Assembly (NCBI GenBank): GCA_003024985.2
Contig: PXIH01S0001040.1
Source: Euperipatoides rowelli
Taxonomy: Eukaryota; Onychophora; Udeonychophora; Euonychophora; Peripatopsidae
Length of the DNA: 15,506 bases
Direction: 5' to 3' (one strand)
Under the pieces are notes generated by a model, which worked only from the letters and a program-made list of their open reading frames with translations, did not search any database and was not told the DNA's origin. Numbering within the stretch: the stretch's first letter is position 1; each line of letters starts with the position of its first letter. Shown one piece after another: positions 15,251 through 15,506 of this stretch. A program made the position numbers and the translations under genes.

Positions 15251-15506
15251 GGCCGGCGTCACAGCGGACGTTGCGTTTGCATAGCGGTGACACAATTTTT
15301 ATAAAGCACATAGTTTTTAATGGGAAGCGCCAAATAGAAATTTGTGTTCTACCATCATTTGCTGTAGACTTGCGGTGAAAAAACATAGAGCTTGCTTTAA
15401 AAATTGTTGCATGGACTTGCGGCCGTTTGCGTAGAAATCTACGCAACTTTTTATAAAGCACATTGTTTTAAATGAGAAGCGCCATATACACCGCAAGTTT
15501 CATGCC
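15251..15506. mobile_element. MITE-like structured element, possibly Harbinger-type, cut by window end
   Basis: Composition switches at 15251 from poly-A and TTTA to GGCCGGCGTCACAGCGG. TTA (15248-15250) directly precedes the boundary, the target preference of PIF/Harbinger elements. The inside is repetitive: a 41-bp motif beginning TTTTTATAAAGCACAT occurs at 15296-15336 and again at 15448-15488. CTTGCGGTG (15369-15377) is mirrored by CACCGCAAG (15489-15497). TTGCGTAGA and TCTACGCAA form a perfect short palindrome at 15427-15446. The minus frame across it is not a protein. The right end is outside the window, so the superfamily stays open. Confidence 0.6.
15296..15488. repeat. Pair of 41-bp direct repeats, 152 bp apart
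   Basis: TTTTTATAAAGCACATAG and TTTTTATAAAGCACATTG each lead into TTTTAATGGGAAGCGCCA or TTTTAAATGAGAAGCGCCA. The copies at 15296-15336 and 15448-15488 differ at only a few positions. They show that the element at the right edge is built from an internal tandem duplication. Confidence 0.9.

Noticed and set aside
15207-15461. 84-codon minus ORF at the right edge
   Set aside because: It runs through the duplicated, palindromic MITE-like element and so is a by-product of that repeat.
1-15506. tRNA genes or tRNA-derived SINEs
   Set aside because: No convincing pair of A-box and B-box (GGTTCGANNCC) was seen. The TTCGAAC at 6977-6983 belongs to the hAT terminus.

Overview
The window looks like a piece of an animal (metazoan) nuclear genome. 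It is very AT-rich, full of homopolymer runs and microsatellites, has no long open reading frame, and holds decayed copies of eukaryotic transposon families. The mix seen here is an RTE-like LINE, ZBED5/FAM200-type and other hAT transposases, and MITE-like elements. That mix is common in cephalopods, other molluscs and some arthropods. I cannot fix the species from sequence alone, and a mollusc or cephalopod is only a guess. No intact protein-coding gene, tRNA, rRNA, CRISPR array or prokaryotic operon can be supported.

Layout. 1-1180: AT-rich spacer with a short GC-richer scrap at the left edge and a cluster of homeodomain/POU-like sites near 470-530. 1181-2000: an 89-bp tandem repeat whose third unit is split by a ~555-bp segment bounded on both sides by single N bases. 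2230-2760: an imperfect palindrome, one apparent hAT terminus and a GATA/GACA/GA microsatellite. 2761-6969: mostly featureless AT-rich DNA with small palindromes, poly-G runs and a possible pogo/Tigger-like scrap. 6970-7414: a complete small hAT element with an exact 8-bp target duplication and a frameshifted internal piece of transposase.

7625-11270: a nest of dead transposons, all read on the minus strand. From 5' to 3' on that strand come a probable LINE leader, the APE-type endonuclease, a linker, the start of the reverse transcriptase (RT), a foreign block containing a probable hAT fragment, the RT catalytic and C-terminal region ending at its own stop codon (8034-8036), and then directly the C-terminal part of a different hAT transposase. 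The RT catalytic motif, normally YADD, reads YAAG.

11271-15506: AT-rich spacer with a GC-richer island at 12480-12830 (homeodomain/POU-like sites and an exon-like stretch ending in a strong splice donor), a 16-bp-arm hairpin at 14611-14645, and at the right edge the start of a structured, GC-rich, MITE-like element cut off by the window.

Nothing here works together as a pathway. The biology is transposon insertion, nesting and decay, and the strongest observations are structural.
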